From assembly GCA_963675035.1 (NCBI GenBank), contig OY776114.1, positions 40,751,376 to 40,815,375 on the forward strand: a stretch of DNA of 64,000 nucleotides, read 5' to 3'. This stretch comes from Allygus modestus. Taxonomy: Eukaryota > Arthropoda > Insecta > Hemiptera > Cicadellidae. The notes beneath the pieces are model-generated. The model worked only from the letters and a program-made list of their open reading frames with translations, did no database searches and was not told the DNA's origin. The position numbers and the translations under genes were made by a program. Position 1 is the first letter of the stretch, and each line of letters starts with the position of its first letter. This document shows, one piece after another, positions 44,999 to 56,935 of the stretch.

Positions 44999-46215
44999 GT
45001 GAATTTCCTATGGAAAGTGAACTATTAGCATAACCTGCATGGTGAAACTTAAGCTCGGGACCACCATAGAAGTTCCTAACGTGACCCCCTGAACACGTTT
45101 TGGTTGGTCGTTCAAAATTGTATGTATATATATAGACATACATATAACAGAAGTTTTCTCTTCAGTTTCAAGTTTTAAAAGTTTTATTAATTTTCGTTTA
45201 ACATTTAAACTTTATCAGTTATATAAAATGTGTATAAATATCTACAAAGTATAAAGAAACTTAATAAATAATAAATGTACCGGTAAACAAAAGAAAGTAA
45301 ACAGATCAAATGTGACATTACATTACAAACAGCTGAAAAATAAGCTCATAAATTTAAAGCGCAGTGTCAGGCCAAGTGGTTAAGTACTTTCTGATATGTA
45401 TATTATTTCAAGTTTAGCCTAAAAGTGTGTCTTTTTTTAATATAAGTTGGTAGGCCATCTCATTTTTCTGAAGTTAATTGTGTTAATATTTTTGTTATAA
45501 TTTTATTCAACTTTTTTATGCCTTTAAATGGTAGCGGTCTTCAATTTTGATTTTATTGAGGAAATTGGCCTGGATAGCGACTGGCTTTTCTTTGTCTCCG
45601 TGAACAATATCAGCACGATGTCCGGTCATTCGTATACGGAGATGCTTCGATGTCTGGCCAATATATTGTTTTTTGCAGTACTTGCAATCCAGTTGGTATA
45701 TAACATTGGATATATAATCGGAAAACTCTAAACCCCTTTTAAGGGGATTAATCTTTCAAATTTAGAGTTTTTGGGCCCAAAAAGGGTCAGAAAAGCCTCA
45801 GATGTAAAATTTTTGCATGTAAAAAAATGGTGATTAGTGAGGGAAAGGTTTTAAGCCCTGTCTTGTTATTCTAGCATAAATATTTACCGAGTTATTAAAG
45901 AAAATGTGCATCGATTGAACACAGTACGTTGTCTTATGGGGGTTCTACATTAGAAAGCCTGTTATTCATTTGTTGGTCATCCACAGCAACCTCACACCTA
46001 CTTTCAAGCCTGACTGGACCTTCTCCTTACCTTATAATGCGCAAAATTGTATTCCCAGCATTGCAGGTAAATGAAACCAGGAGCATCAGAACAGCCAAAA
46101 AATAAATGTTTTCAGATTTCAATACAAATTGGAATAAATGTAAGTTTTTACACTAATTTTGAGTTTTTAAAGTTTGTTATGTGGAAATTCACGTCAGCGT
46201 GCTGTGTGCGAATTC
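44999..46215 (+). repeat. Repeat family B, copy 2, with a Penelope-like insertion
   Basis: Left: TTAGTGAATTTCCTATGGAA, GCATGGTGAAACTTAAGCTC, CTAACGTGACCCCCTGAACA, then a short TA run at 45125. Right: TCGGAAAACTCTAAACCCCT through GAACACAGTACGTTGTCTTA, ending GGAAATTCACGTCAGCGTGC TG. 45140-45720 is foreign (Penelope-like); about 120 bases present in copy 1 are missing at that junction. Confidence 0.75.
45516..45720 (-). pseudogene. Penelope-like element, GIY-YIG endonuclease fragment
   Basis: The minus-strand frame from about 45720 to a TAA at 45516-45518 reads DYISNVIYQLDCKYCKKQYI then GQTSKHLRIRMTGHRADI and KPVAIQANFLNKIKIEDRYH. V.Y.L.C..C...YIGQT...L..R...H is the signature of the GIY-YIG nuclease of Penelope-like retroelements, which cuts the target during integration. 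Only this C-terminal piece is present, 5' truncated, with 45140-45515 as the likely 3' untranslated tail. Confidence 0.75.
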
Positions 46216-46334
46216 GTTTCTCTCTAAATTAGTTGAAATATTGTCCCCAGACCACTACTGATCATTGTTGAGTAGTATGTACTTTTAATTTTGGTATGTT
46301 TGTTACTGTTGGAGTTTTCATGATTGATCATTAA

Positions 46335-47478
46335 ATAAACGGAAACTGACACATACTTTCTCCCTTTTAGCACAACTTTAATGAATAAAATACAATATAA
46401 AGTACGGTTGAATGTACAGAAAATCTTCTAAATAAGTTGTTTTCAAAAATATCCTCCCAAATCCCTTTTATGGAGGAACTACAGTATCCTTTGCTACACA
46501 CAGTGGTTATAAGAGGAGAAGTGCCTACTCATCCCCCCATGGGTTAAATGGCAACATATATTTCGAACTTTCGCCGTTGGTCAATGCTAACTTGACCTGC
46601 ATATCGAGGTTTGATGAAATTGATCAGTAAATAAGAGAGAAATAGTAATTTTTGTACTCCCCATAAGAATAACATTGAACAACGTACTGTGTTTACCGCA
46701 AAATGAAATTTTAAATTTTTTCCGCAACCAGCAATTGTAGAATAGTAATTTAAAATACTAAAATATTTAAATTTCGGAGCTCTTTTTAAAGGTGAATTGT
46801 AATTTTTTTTATATTTATGTTTTTTTTATATTAAAAATAAAAAAACTGAATTTTGGATGTTTTAGTCCTGTAATTTCTGAACCCGAATTTTTCCAAAAAT
46901 GCAGCTTTTGTAACTTTGTTGGAAACTTAAAGCTCTACAAACCATTAAAGTTTAATCTAAATCGTTAGAGCAATTTTTTGAGTTAGAGAAATTTGAATTT
47001 GTCACTTTTTTGGTTGTTTGGATGATAATTACCCTTCAAAATCAAGAATTAAAAAAACCTGGAGATATTGTGGATTAGTACCTACATATAAATTTCATAA
47101 AAATCAGCCTATTGGTTAGGGCTCTAGCTCTGTACACAGACACACACACACACAAATTAGTATTTCTCTCTTATTTACTGATTGATTTTGTTAAAACTTG
47201 ATATTCAGGTCAAGTTAACACCAACAGAGGATATTCGAAATATGTTCCTTGTCCCTGGGGATTTCCCCTCTTAAAACCACTGTGTAGCAAAGGATTCTGT
47301 AGTGCAACCAAAAGAGGGATTTGGGTGGATATTTTTGAAAAAAACTTGTTTAGAAGATTTTCTGTACATATTCGACAGAATACTTTATATTCTATATTTA
47401 GTAAATAAAAATAATTTATTCATTAAAGTTGGGCTAAAAGGGAGAAAGTATGTGTCAGTTTCCTGATACCGTTTATTT
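46335..47478. mobile_element. Long palindromic (foldback) element
   Basis: Arms of about 320 bases: left GGAAACTGACACATACTTTC, CAGAAAATCTTCTAAATAAG, CAAAAATATCCTCCCAAATC, TTTGCTACACACAGTGG, CTAACTTGACCTGCATATC, AGTAAATAAGAGAGAAATAG. All recur inverted in 47140-47478. The centre (46665-46760) is a family A/B-like piece (CATAAGAATAACATTGAACA, CGTACTGTGTTTA), and a CA run lies at 47135-47150. No transposase. Confidence 0.8.
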
Positions 47479-49495
47479 TGGGTTCAGGGAGCACCAAAAC
47501 GAATATTTCCACTAAGAACTCAAATTCGAAAATTTTGACGAAAACAGTACTTTCTCCTTATACTATCTATGTATAGGGGGAGAAAGTAAAAAAGGTCAAA
47601 TGAATTTGTTTCACATTCTAGCTGTAGACGTGAAATGTACTGTAAAACATGTGCGTAACATTTCATAAATACAAGTTAAAACTAAATGTATGGTTGCTTA
47701 AACAATTGTTTTCGTGTAAACAAAACAATTCATATAAACAAATCTAATATTTGGAAGACATGCAATGATATAAAAACTGATTGATTGTTGGTGTCGTGAC
47801 AGAAGTGATGGAAGAATATGTCGTGCATATCGCCGTAAACGTGGTGCATATATATCGTCAATCTCCCAGCAAATCCTTGAAACTGCATTCTGTCAAATAT
47901 CTGTCCCCTTTGCAGCGCCTTCCTTTAACGTTATACAATCTCCTTCACACTGGCGCTCAGTGGAAAGCGTTATATGAATTGAAGAACTGAAGTGTAGTTA
48001 TACGTGTAGTATACTCACATTAGTATTTATACATAATTATTGCACAACAGTTAAATTTATCATGTTAATTTTTTTTATTAGCTAACTGCTGCAACAGAAT
48101 AATTGGTTTAAAATATGATTTGTCAATTGTTCAAACAGCGAACATAACAAGTGCACCTTTATAAACGAAATCTACTCAGAATGCACGTTTCCAAATTTAC
48201 TCATCTTTAAGGCCTTGTCTTATTTAATTGGTAAACTGTATAATCAAACTTTAGGTACTAAAATTGATTAATTTTAATTTTGGTACGAAAACATCCCCAT
48301 AACGTTTTTGTAAATTCCGATACAGTGTTAACCATTGTCATGAAACAAATATTATCATATTATTATCATATTATTTTCTAGCTGAAATCCAACCACTGTT
48401 CGGAGACAACTTGTTAACGAAAACGGAGAACTAGGGAGAAAGTTAGGGGAAGTTACCCTCCCCCCACAGTCCTTGGCATCAGAGCATTTAAACAAAATTG
48501 ATTTCAAGATACAATTTTTTTTGCACACCTGAGTGTCATTAAGGTGGCTCTAAAGGTCCGTGGCCACAGTGGAGTACAACGATCTGTATCCCAAAAGCTC
48601 CACGTAGTTTCAATTTTCACAAGTGGCCGCGCTAGACGAGTCACCCTCTAGACCGGGTTTTCGCATTACTGCCAACCGAAAGGGAATCCATGGATTCGTG
48701 GGGAAGTTGAACGAACAACGGTAACTTCCGATACCGCCAGTGTCAGGAGGCAGGCTGATGTCTTTGGCTGTCACCTCACTGCTTCTATATTCCTTTAAAA
48801 TTCTCTTTGAGAATGTCACTTTTGATTTAGCCCCGAACTCAAAATGTTTGTCACGACCATTTTGCATGGATAACAAATGTATAAACAATTAATATATATT
48901 ATTAAAATGTATGAATGCATAGAAAATTCATGTAGTTCTTACGTAGTTGTCAATAAAAATGTCCGTAGGATATAAAATGTACCCTCTATGATAAAACATG
49001 TGAGATTAAAGATTAAGAATAGATCCAAGAACAAATAATAACTGTGAAATTGGATTATATAAATAATAGTTGTAAAAACTTAAGATATTATATAACTTAA
49101 TTTCGGAATAGTACACAACATTTAAACGTTGCAATTGTGTTATATTATGGAATCATTACTCAGATAAATAGTTATCAATCATGTTGTATAAGGGATGAAG
49201 AAAAACAAGTTGTAAAGTAAAAACCCGACTGTATTATTGCACATAGGTTTTGTATACAGTGTACTGTAATATGCTACAGAATTTCTGGGATTAGGTTAGA
49301 CTGCAACATTTTAACCTCTAATAAAAAACATGAAAAGTAGCCCGATGTAACGATCACTAATAAACATTGAATTGGTTATAGTTTATGGTTTAAAGATAAA
49401 AATTGGCACTAAGATACAAAATACTTCGTTTGGAATTAAAGACATTTTAGTAATAAAAAGGAAAATTATATCAATTAAAATAAAATGGTAATAAT
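47479..49495. other. Presumed intron; nothing firmly recognised
   Basis: Opens with the dispersed repeat shared with 40905. Less AT-rich islands at 47780-47990 and 48540-48890 have short frames on one strand each, but no splice structure or known motif supports them as exons. Confidence 0.4.
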
Positions 49496-49496
49496 C

Positions 49497-49610
49497 AGTA
49501 CCGGCTTTAGGGCAGTGCGAGCCGTGCTCCAGCACGGCGCGGCACCCTTTTATTGGAGGGTGGGGGGAAACGCTAGGCGCTCATGACGGGTCGCGGGGTG
49601 CGGGTGGAGT
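49497..49610. mobile_element. hAT-like terminus, solo end
   Basis: CAGTACCGGCTTTAGGGCAG followed by GCGAGCCGTGCTCCAGCACG is the kind of GC-rich hAT end seen in many insects. GCGCCCCC words at 50135-50160 may be inner sequence. No second end was found. Confidence 0.35.
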
Positions 49611-50311
49611 GCGTGATCCGTAGTTGTAAAATAAATAAATTGTAAATATGTAATGTTAACCCGGCTGATTTTGTTAATTTTTTGTATATTAGTATTTTTA
49701 AGCTGTTGAAAGGCATTATTGGGAAGAAAGTTGTGTATTCACCATGTTGCACCTTCATTATACTTAAACATTAAATTTAAATATCAGATAACAAACCCTC
49801 CGCTCCCCTCAGTTCCAAATTGAGAAGTTGTTTTGACCTTTATCGATTTGTGACAACTTCAGGGTATTCTGATTGGTACCGTATTGAGAGTGTGCTGGAT
49901 AAAACTTGCAATAATTTGAAAGAAAATTACAATGTTAAAATATCAAGTTACATGATGCAACTAATTGTTTTAACCGGCTCTCTTCGATTATTTTAACGTA
50001 CTTCCTAGATGAGGAAAAATATGGTTTGGGGATTGGAGAGTATTCAACTGGGGTTTCATCTTTAATTGAACTTGTAATGATTCGAGTTTAATATTGCTAT
50101 TATATGTAATAAGGGAGAAAATATGATGCGCCCCCATCCGATTTTGGCGCCCCTTTCGATCGTTACTTGTAAGGTCTACGGTTTTGCGTGAATGAAAAAA
50201 CATTCTTTTGACCAGACAAAATTATTTAGTATTTTTGGTCCAGGGACTCTTTTTTCGTATTACACTATGTCTATACATGCGAGGGGAGAAAGTAAAACAT
50301 AGATAATATGA
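49611..50311. other. Presumed intron, nothing recognised
   Basis: AT-rich, apart from the possible hAT remains noted at 50110-50170. Confidence 0.4.
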
Positions 50312-51104
50312 TAATACCCCCGTCGCAGCAAACCTGCATACTCAGCGAATTTCCAATGAATATATAACATAACACATTAAAACACTTAACAGGATTCATA
50401 AGAAATGTGTTCACAAACAAGCGATATTTAAAATATTAATTATTCTCCATAAGAATAACATTTGGGATGAGTACGCAGGTTTGCTGCAACAAGGCACACA
50501 AAATAATGGGTTTTTATGCAAATATCAATAGAACTCATCTTAGTGAAGTCACATACCAAGTTTCATCCATATACATTCATAAATAAGCGATATATAACAT
50601 TTTAAGTATTTTCCATAAGAATAACATGGGGACCAAGTACCTAGGTTTGCTGCTACAGGAAATATTGGCGAAAAATTGTTTTTTTGTGCAAACAACAATA
50701 AACCACAACCAGATCAAGCCATATACCAAATTTCGCCAGTTTATGTTCATAAATAAGCGAGATATACAATTTTTCTTTTTCTCCATTAGTAGACAACGTA
50801 CTGTGTTTAGCACTTTCAATATCTCGGTAACCAATTGACGTAGAGCAATGATCAAAATACCAAATTGTTTGTTTTTTAAGCTGGATTCAATGGTTTAAAT
50901 TAAAATTTGATTCAAATTACAATTACATGTGAAAACCCCAAAAAACACATTTTTGGGGTACAAAACCCCCTAAAAACTCCCCTTCGGATGGTGCGATTCA
51001 TCTGGTTTTCGAACTCGTTCAAATAAATGGTACTTTACACATTTGTACCAAATTTCATTAAGATCGGACCTTTTTTACGAGAGTTATCGTGCTTACGGAC
51101 ACAC

Positions 51105-51167
<63 letters not shown>

Positions 51168-51297
51168 TAAAAATTTGAACGAATGGTGTTTTTGGCATCT
51201 GGGGACCTCAAAATGAAAAGTTATCATGGTCTCGGGCTTAAGTCTTACCATGAGACCTACGGTAATAGCTTCTTCCCTATAGGGGAAATTCGCTAAA
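50312..51297 (-). repeat. Repeat family A, copy 6
   Basis: On the minus strand it begins with the leader GGAAGAAGCTATTACCGTAG-like region ending at 51297 (TTTTAGCGAATTTCCCCTAT) and ends at the tail GGTTTGCTGCGACGGGGGTA at 50312. TA microsatellite at 51106-51156. Two modules fewer than the longest copies. Confidence 0.85.
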
Positions 51298-51599
51298 AGG
51301 GATAAAGTATGACAATATGATTCATATCATCGTCTGCAATCCGCTTCCGCATTATTATCACTAGTAAATAGAAATGAAACATCTTGAGTATGATAACAGA
51401 CCATGGTTTATTATTATCATCTGTTGTAATAATCATGATCCAAACGCTTCCATCCTCATTCCTTGAGGTGTCCACATGACGAAATGGCAATATTTCTGCC
51501 TTTTTACACTCTGGGGGTATTTTCACTGTCACAAAGAGCAACTGATGAACTGAAGGTTTGCGGACAAGGAAAATGCTGTAGGGGATGATTTTCCAGGAA
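51298..51599. other. Spacer, nothing recognised
   Basis: Slightly less AT-rich; no supported frame. Confidence 0.45.
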
Positions 51600-52523
51600 G
51601 TGAAATAAGTTCTAGACAGGTCTCATCCCCAGGAAAAATTAAATAATGTAAAAGATCGAAAATGAAAGGATACAAAAATTAACATTGGGCTTATGGTGTT
51701 TAAAATCAAAACAAAAGAATTGTAAAGGCGGTCCCACACTTCTTGCGAACAGGCCTGAACATTCGGCCGAACATTCTCCAGAACATTCGGCCGAACGTTC
51801 TACCGAACGTTCACTGAACGTTCGCCCTGTTTGAAGCTCCCACACTTCTCGCGAACACCACCGAACATTCAGGTGAACATTCCCTCGAAAATATTAAATG
51901 CAATTTTATCAGCTGTTGGCGCATTGTCCGTCGTGTCCTACGAGCATTGTCGTGACGACGCGCGACGTGACTAAATGGACGACTCTACAGATAATGTTGC
52001 TGTTGTTGCATCTAAAGTCGTGATGTAATAATTATAAAAGGTGTAAAATTTACTCGTGAAGAAGAAACCAACAAAAATATGAGAAGCCTATTTTTTACGA
52101 AGTAAAAAAATCAAATATAAATATATCATACAGTAGCTGATACTTCTCGCGAATACTCCGAACATTCGGAGTTCGGCCGAGTGTTCGGGCGTGTTCGCGA
52201 GAAGTGTGGGACCGCCCTAACAGCTGCCCGTAATCAATCAATGAACTGTCAAAGTGAAACTCCAATGTTGTTTATGACATGTGGTTTCCTGAGAGAAGAG
52301 ATTAAAATATTTGGGTGAATATTACATATAGGCCTATAGAGCAGTAAAATAAATCAAAGGGACATTAAGCTATAAATAGCATCTGGACCTTAAAAATGTA
52401 GAAAAGAGGTAAATGAATTATAAAAATCCGATTATCAGTAGGGGGAAGTGGTGAAATATTACTCCAAGTTATCTAAACAAACTGACTGGCCTTCCCCGAG
52501 CAAAGCTCGGCCTCCAGGCACTT
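51600..52523 (+). mobile_element. Helitron-like element, copy 2 (5' truncated), with nested MITE
   Basis: Matches 40228-40587 in order and ends with the hairpin CCGAGCAAAGCTCGG then CCTCCAGGCACTTATAG. Interrupted at 51726-52217. Confidence 0.65.
51726..52217. mobile_element. PIF/Harbinger-type MITE
   Basis: Ends AGGCGGTCCCACACTTCTTG and the inverse AGAAGTGTGGGACCGCCC, with 3-bp TAA direct repeats (51723-51725, 52218-52220), the Harbinger target. The sister copy at 40348 reads GAATTGTAACAGCTG without it. The subterminal motif CGAACATTC/CGAACGTTC is repeated at least six times at 51752-51860. Confidence 0.85.
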
Positions 52524-52753
52524 ATAGTTTATGTAGTCATTCGTAGTAGTATGCTATGTCTATGCTCGTACTTATACATTTATAACAAACACAGTAAATT
52601 TACTCAGAAACAAAAGTGACCGTCTGCAATAGTCCCCCGACAAAGTCGATATAAAAACATCAAAAACAATACCTAAGGTGGTAAATGAGTGAAGCTACAT
52701 TACAACTTCTCAGTTTTGGAAATACTAAAACTGGTGGTCGAGTTTTAAGATAG
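52524..52753. other. Spacer between two oppositely oriented Helitron-like copies
   Basis: Nothing recognised. Confidence 0.5.
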
Positions 52754-53292
52754 AGTACCTGGGGGCCGAGCTTTGCTCGGGGAAAGACCAGTCAGTTTGT
52801 TTAGATGACTTTGAGTAATATTTCACCACTTCTCCCTACTGATAATCAGATTTTTGTATAACTCATTTGCCTCTTCTACATTTTTAAGGTCACTCCAGTT
52901 GTTATTTATAGTTCAATGTCCCTTTAATTTATTTTACTTCTCTACATTTGTAATCTTCACTCAAATCTTTTAATCTCTGCTCTCAGGAAACCACATGTTA
53001 ATAATCATAAACAACATGAGTATTACTTTGATAGTTCCCTGGTTGATTATGAACAGCTGTTACAATTCTTTTGTTTTGATTTGAAACTCCATAAGCCCAA
53101 TGTTAATTTTTTCACTTTTCATTTTAGTTTTTTTACATTATTTGATTTTTCCTGGGGATGAGGCCTGCCTAGAACTTATTTTTATCCCAGAAATTAGTTA
53201 TTTCCAACATTTGAAGGAAATCGTTGGAGCCGTTTTTGAGATCCGGGTCGCAAGCAAGAAAGCAAGCAAACCTTGCTCATATTAGAGTATGA
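52754..53292 (-). mobile_element. Helitron-like element, copy 3
   Basis: Minus strand: TCATACTCTAATATGAGCAA at the start, GCTTGC/TTGC run, then the shared body. Ends CCGAGCAAAGCTCGGCCCCC AGGTACT. With copy 2 it forms a large inverted pair around a 230-bp spacer. Confidence 0.65.
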
Positions 53293-54512
53293 TTGAAACG
53301 AATAATAATTGTGACAGCTATCTGTTTGATGGTAACTAAATTGTGTATTATAGGTTTTTAAAGCCTACAACCATTGATTATACATACTAACTTCCGTAGG
53401 AAGGCTCAATACTACATAATCACCATCGTAGCTCGGATCCGAACAATAAAATTCATTTTTTACACATTACCGTGTATTGTGAATAAAATGAAAAATTGTT
53501 TTCTGTCAATGTCAATGACGTCGCCACAGCATGACGCGTGACGTACAACACGTGTTGTGAAGGATTATGTGCCATTTGTGTATTAATCTGTGATGGGTTT
53601 GCGGTCCGAATGTTTGTACGTTTTGAGAGGTTATGGATTAATCCCCTCTCCAAAACGCCACAAATCAAGGGCCTGCTTTCTGATAGACATGTTTCCTCTT
53701 GATAATCGTCTATGGTTGTAATTGTTTGCTGCCCATTGTTCGTGTGTTCCGAAGGCTAACCGGATCGATGGAACGACTGGATATAGATTTGTTGTGCAAC
53801 TTCGCACCTGATCCGTTGGGTAAATTAACCTCGAACTCGAGTTTCAAGAATTACCTTTGTTTTTTATCATTGTGGTGGACTCATCGTGTCAGAGATAAAA
53901 CAATGAGTAAACAAAACAAAAAAATCGTTCTTGGGCTTTCGTCAGTTTCTTTTTAGTATATCTCCAGCAGAAAATGAAAAGTTTTAGCAAAAATAGCTGA
54001 TGCAAAAAATCCTGTATTTCCTGTAAAGTTAATCTTGGAATTGGTGACGTGATTCTATTAGCTCAACCATACTGATTGTACAGAAACTTATAAGGAAAGA
54101 TAAAGCTCAAGACGTTCCAAACGCATGGCAACAACTTTAAATAACCGGCGGACCCCGATCTGAAATCGTTACAATTTACGTTCTAATAATTAACAAATTT
54201 TCCAAATAATTTTCCACGTAGATAATACACGTGGGGATTTTTCGACCTTATTTTAGTAGAAAAGTTATGGGAAATCCCTTTCCCAAACTCTCCCATAGAT
54301 TACAGCAGTATTTCCTATGTCCTATTTATTCCATAATTTAACCTTCAAACATATCCAGCTTTTAACTTTAAGGGATTTTCTGTCAGTGTAGAAGATATCA
54401 GATTGAGTTTATGTATTTCCTAAATTGTTTATGTTTTCCTACTCATAAACGAGCTCAAATCCACTAATTATGCACTTTTAATTACATTAACAAGGATGTT
54501 AAATTTCCGAAA
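53293..54512. other. Presumed intron or intergenic DNA
   Basis: A less AT-rich island at 53500-53920 has short overlapping frames on both strands. None shows a known motif. Confidence 0.4.
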
Positions 54513-55462
54513 AATACCCTCTTCGCAGCAAACCTGCATGCTAACTCAGCGAATTTGAATTGCAAATATACCTCACCTCCACATTAAACATCTTACCAAG
54601 TTTCTCAGTAAAATAAATAAACAAAAAATAACATTTTATTTATAAGAATAAAATGGACGGGGACAGACTACGCAAGTTTCCTCCAACGGAGACAACTACA
54701 AATGGGGTTTAATGCAAATTAAATGAGACCATAACCACATGTATCCACATACAAACTTTTATAAAAATATATTCATAAATAAGGGAGATTAAAATTGTAT
54801 AGGCCTATATATATATATATATATATATATATTTTCCTTACAAGAATAACACTGGATTACATTCTGTCCATAAAGAATTAATCAGACTATGAGTATGCAG
54901 TTTTGCTGCTGTGAGGATATCCGATGTTGCCATTATTAAATCACAACAAAATGAAGCCACATTCATGTTTATTTTTGTTTAAATATCTGTTAATTAATAA
55001 ACGAGATATTATAATATTGTAATTATTCTCCATAAAATAACATTGGACAACATACTCTGTTAATTATACTTTCAGTATCGTAAATAACCTATTCAAACAG
55101 AGCAATGATTCTAAATACGAATTATTGTTTGTTTTCTTTTAAGCTGATTCCAATAAGGTGTAAATAAAATCTTTCTATTTTCGTATATAAAAACCCTTTC
55201 TTGGGGTACAAACTCCCTTCCTTTGGATGGTGCGATGTCTGATCAAAATATATATTGATTTACACGTTCGTACAAGATTCGTTGCATCAAGGTTACATAT
55301 ATTTTTACAAAAGTTATAGTGCCTACGTTCACACACATTCTAATTTGAGTGATTGGCGTTTGTTTATTCTGGGCCTCAAAACGAAAAGTTATCATGGTCT
55401 CGGGCTTAAGTTATTCCATGCCACATACGTAATAGATTCTTCCCTAAAGGGATAAATTCGGG
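54513..55462 (-). repeat. Repeat family A, copy 7 (diverged)
   Basis: Carries all landmarks in decayed form: CTCTTCGCAGCAAACCTGCA at the tail, TTATCATGGTCTCGGGCTTA and TTCTTCCCTAAAGGGATAAA at the leader. A TA run at 54806-54832 lies in a module rather than at the leader position. Likely the oldest copy here. Confidence 0.75.
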
Positions 55463-56815
55463 ACTTGCCTAGAACCAATAAATAAATCCATCTGGCAATA
55501 ATAATGTGTGATAGAAATTTTTTATAACTCCTGTCAGCGTTAAAAAAATATATTCTGAATCATTACAACTATTCTATCATGGTATCAGAATCTGTAGGTT
55601 TAGTTCTAAATCCTCTCTGTAGGAAGCTCAGATATTTGTAAGGGCTATTGTAAGGAAAAACTGGTTGGTTTGAAGATCTAGCTTGGATTAAAAAAAACCT
55701 TTCCACAAAAAAAAAACTATTTGTGAGGTTATTCGGTGGTTTAAATTATAAACTTTACATATCATGCTGTTCTGTGCGATTAAAAAAAACGTTAATATGA
55801 AAATTATATCGCCTAAGAAAAAATGAAGTGAACTGTAAACATTTATTTTTTTAATAACGAAAGTTTAGTGTACACAATACGACAAGTTACACTTCAACTA
55901 GACAAGTTTTCAAGTCTAGAGTAGTGTCAGTGTTTGTCAAATAATAGATTTGTTTAGTTGTGTCCTATACTATAGTAATTGCGATTTATTTCTGCTGAAT
56001 TGCTGTGAAAACTCGCAATTGCCATACTTTGCAGAGCTCTGGTAATTCAACTTACAGTAACACTTCAATAGCTTTTAACTGTAATTGTAATTGCATGATT
56101 TAGCATTTTTGTTTGTTTGTAAGGTTATTTTTAGAAGTTTGCGTATTTGATTAACCTTTGTAAACAGGAATGTTTATAAGACAAATTAAAAGTTCACATC
56201 TAAATCATTGTGTTATGTTTGATTTATATTTTTCTACCCCGACTGATAGTAACATTGAGCAACACTTGATTGATGTTTATCGTTATCATATCCCCTCCGC
56301 TTTCTATTTACTTTATATTTTAACCATTGCAGGAGTATTTGTAACCTTTTCAAAGACAATAAAATTATAATTTGGTGTAAAATATCTAAGAACATCGCCT
56401 TGATCGAACTGTTTTGGTGGAAACCTAAAGATCCTAAATTAAAGAATACATCAAATAGTATCACACAAACTTCCAGTTGTATAAAATGTTTATAATGTTT
56501 CAGAAGTTCAATTTAGACTTAAAATATAATTTTTGTATAGACAGAAATCATAAAGAGACGACAAATATTATATTACATACTACTTTTGTACAAATAAACA
56601 AGTTGCTTACACTTTCCATTTCTCTTGGCATTGTTTTAGTAATATCATTTTAGTGACAATTTAATTGGGAGTGATCTAAAGGTGTGAAATGTTCGGCCGC
56701 AAAGCCCGGACGTTTATTTTCGCCACGCAAGTCTTTAGGCCAAGGCCGCAGTCTGTTGCTTTTCTGGCCTCGGCCTAAGGCCTGATCATGCAAACACGAC
56801 ACAGACGATACTTGC
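55463..56815. other. Presumed first intron of the Lys/Gly-rich gene
   Basis: AT-rich, non-coding. 56690-56800 is GC-richer (GGCCTCGGCCTAAGGCC) and lies just downstream of the proposed first exon. Confidence 0.4.
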
Positions 56816-56831
56816 CTTTACCCTTGGCCAT
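56816..56831 (-). CDS. First coding exon (MAKGK...) of a Lys/Gly/Ala-rich protein
   Basis: On the minus strand ATG (56829-56831, context CACCATCATGG) is followed by GCC AAG GGT AAA G. Two donors keep the same phase: GG|GTAAAG after 10 bases and AAAG|GCAAGT after 16. Either joins in frame to the 38-base exon at 44266, giving MAKG(KG)GKGAAAAAGGEEKK. The upstream DNA (56832-56930) is a GC-rich island with a CCAAT word (GCGGCCAATC) and TATCGATC, close to the insect DREF site TATCGATA, as expected for a housekeeping promoter. If splicing did not occur the frame would stop after about 18 codons. Confidence 0.45.
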
Positions 56832-56935
56832 GATGGTGTGATCGATACAGAGATTGGCCGCGTACTGCCAACTTTCGCCCCAGAAATATCCCTAGCCCCT
56901 CCCCCTCACCCCACCACAGCCTGCAGTATCACCAA
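56832..56935 (-). promoter_or_regulatory. GC-rich probable promoter / 5' UTR of the Lys/Gly-rich gene
   Basis: A GC-rich island in AT-rich DNA immediately upstream of the ATG, containing GGGGCGAAAGTTGGC, CGCGGCCAATCTC and TATCGATC. No TATA box is evident. Inferred only. Confidence 0.35.

Noticed and set aside
48610..48888. 92-codon minus-strand frame as an exon
   Set aside because: No splice sites, no known domain, no repeat support; coding status cannot be shown.
53453..53956. Frames in the less AT-rich island
   Set aside because: Short, overlapping on opposite strands and without motifs.
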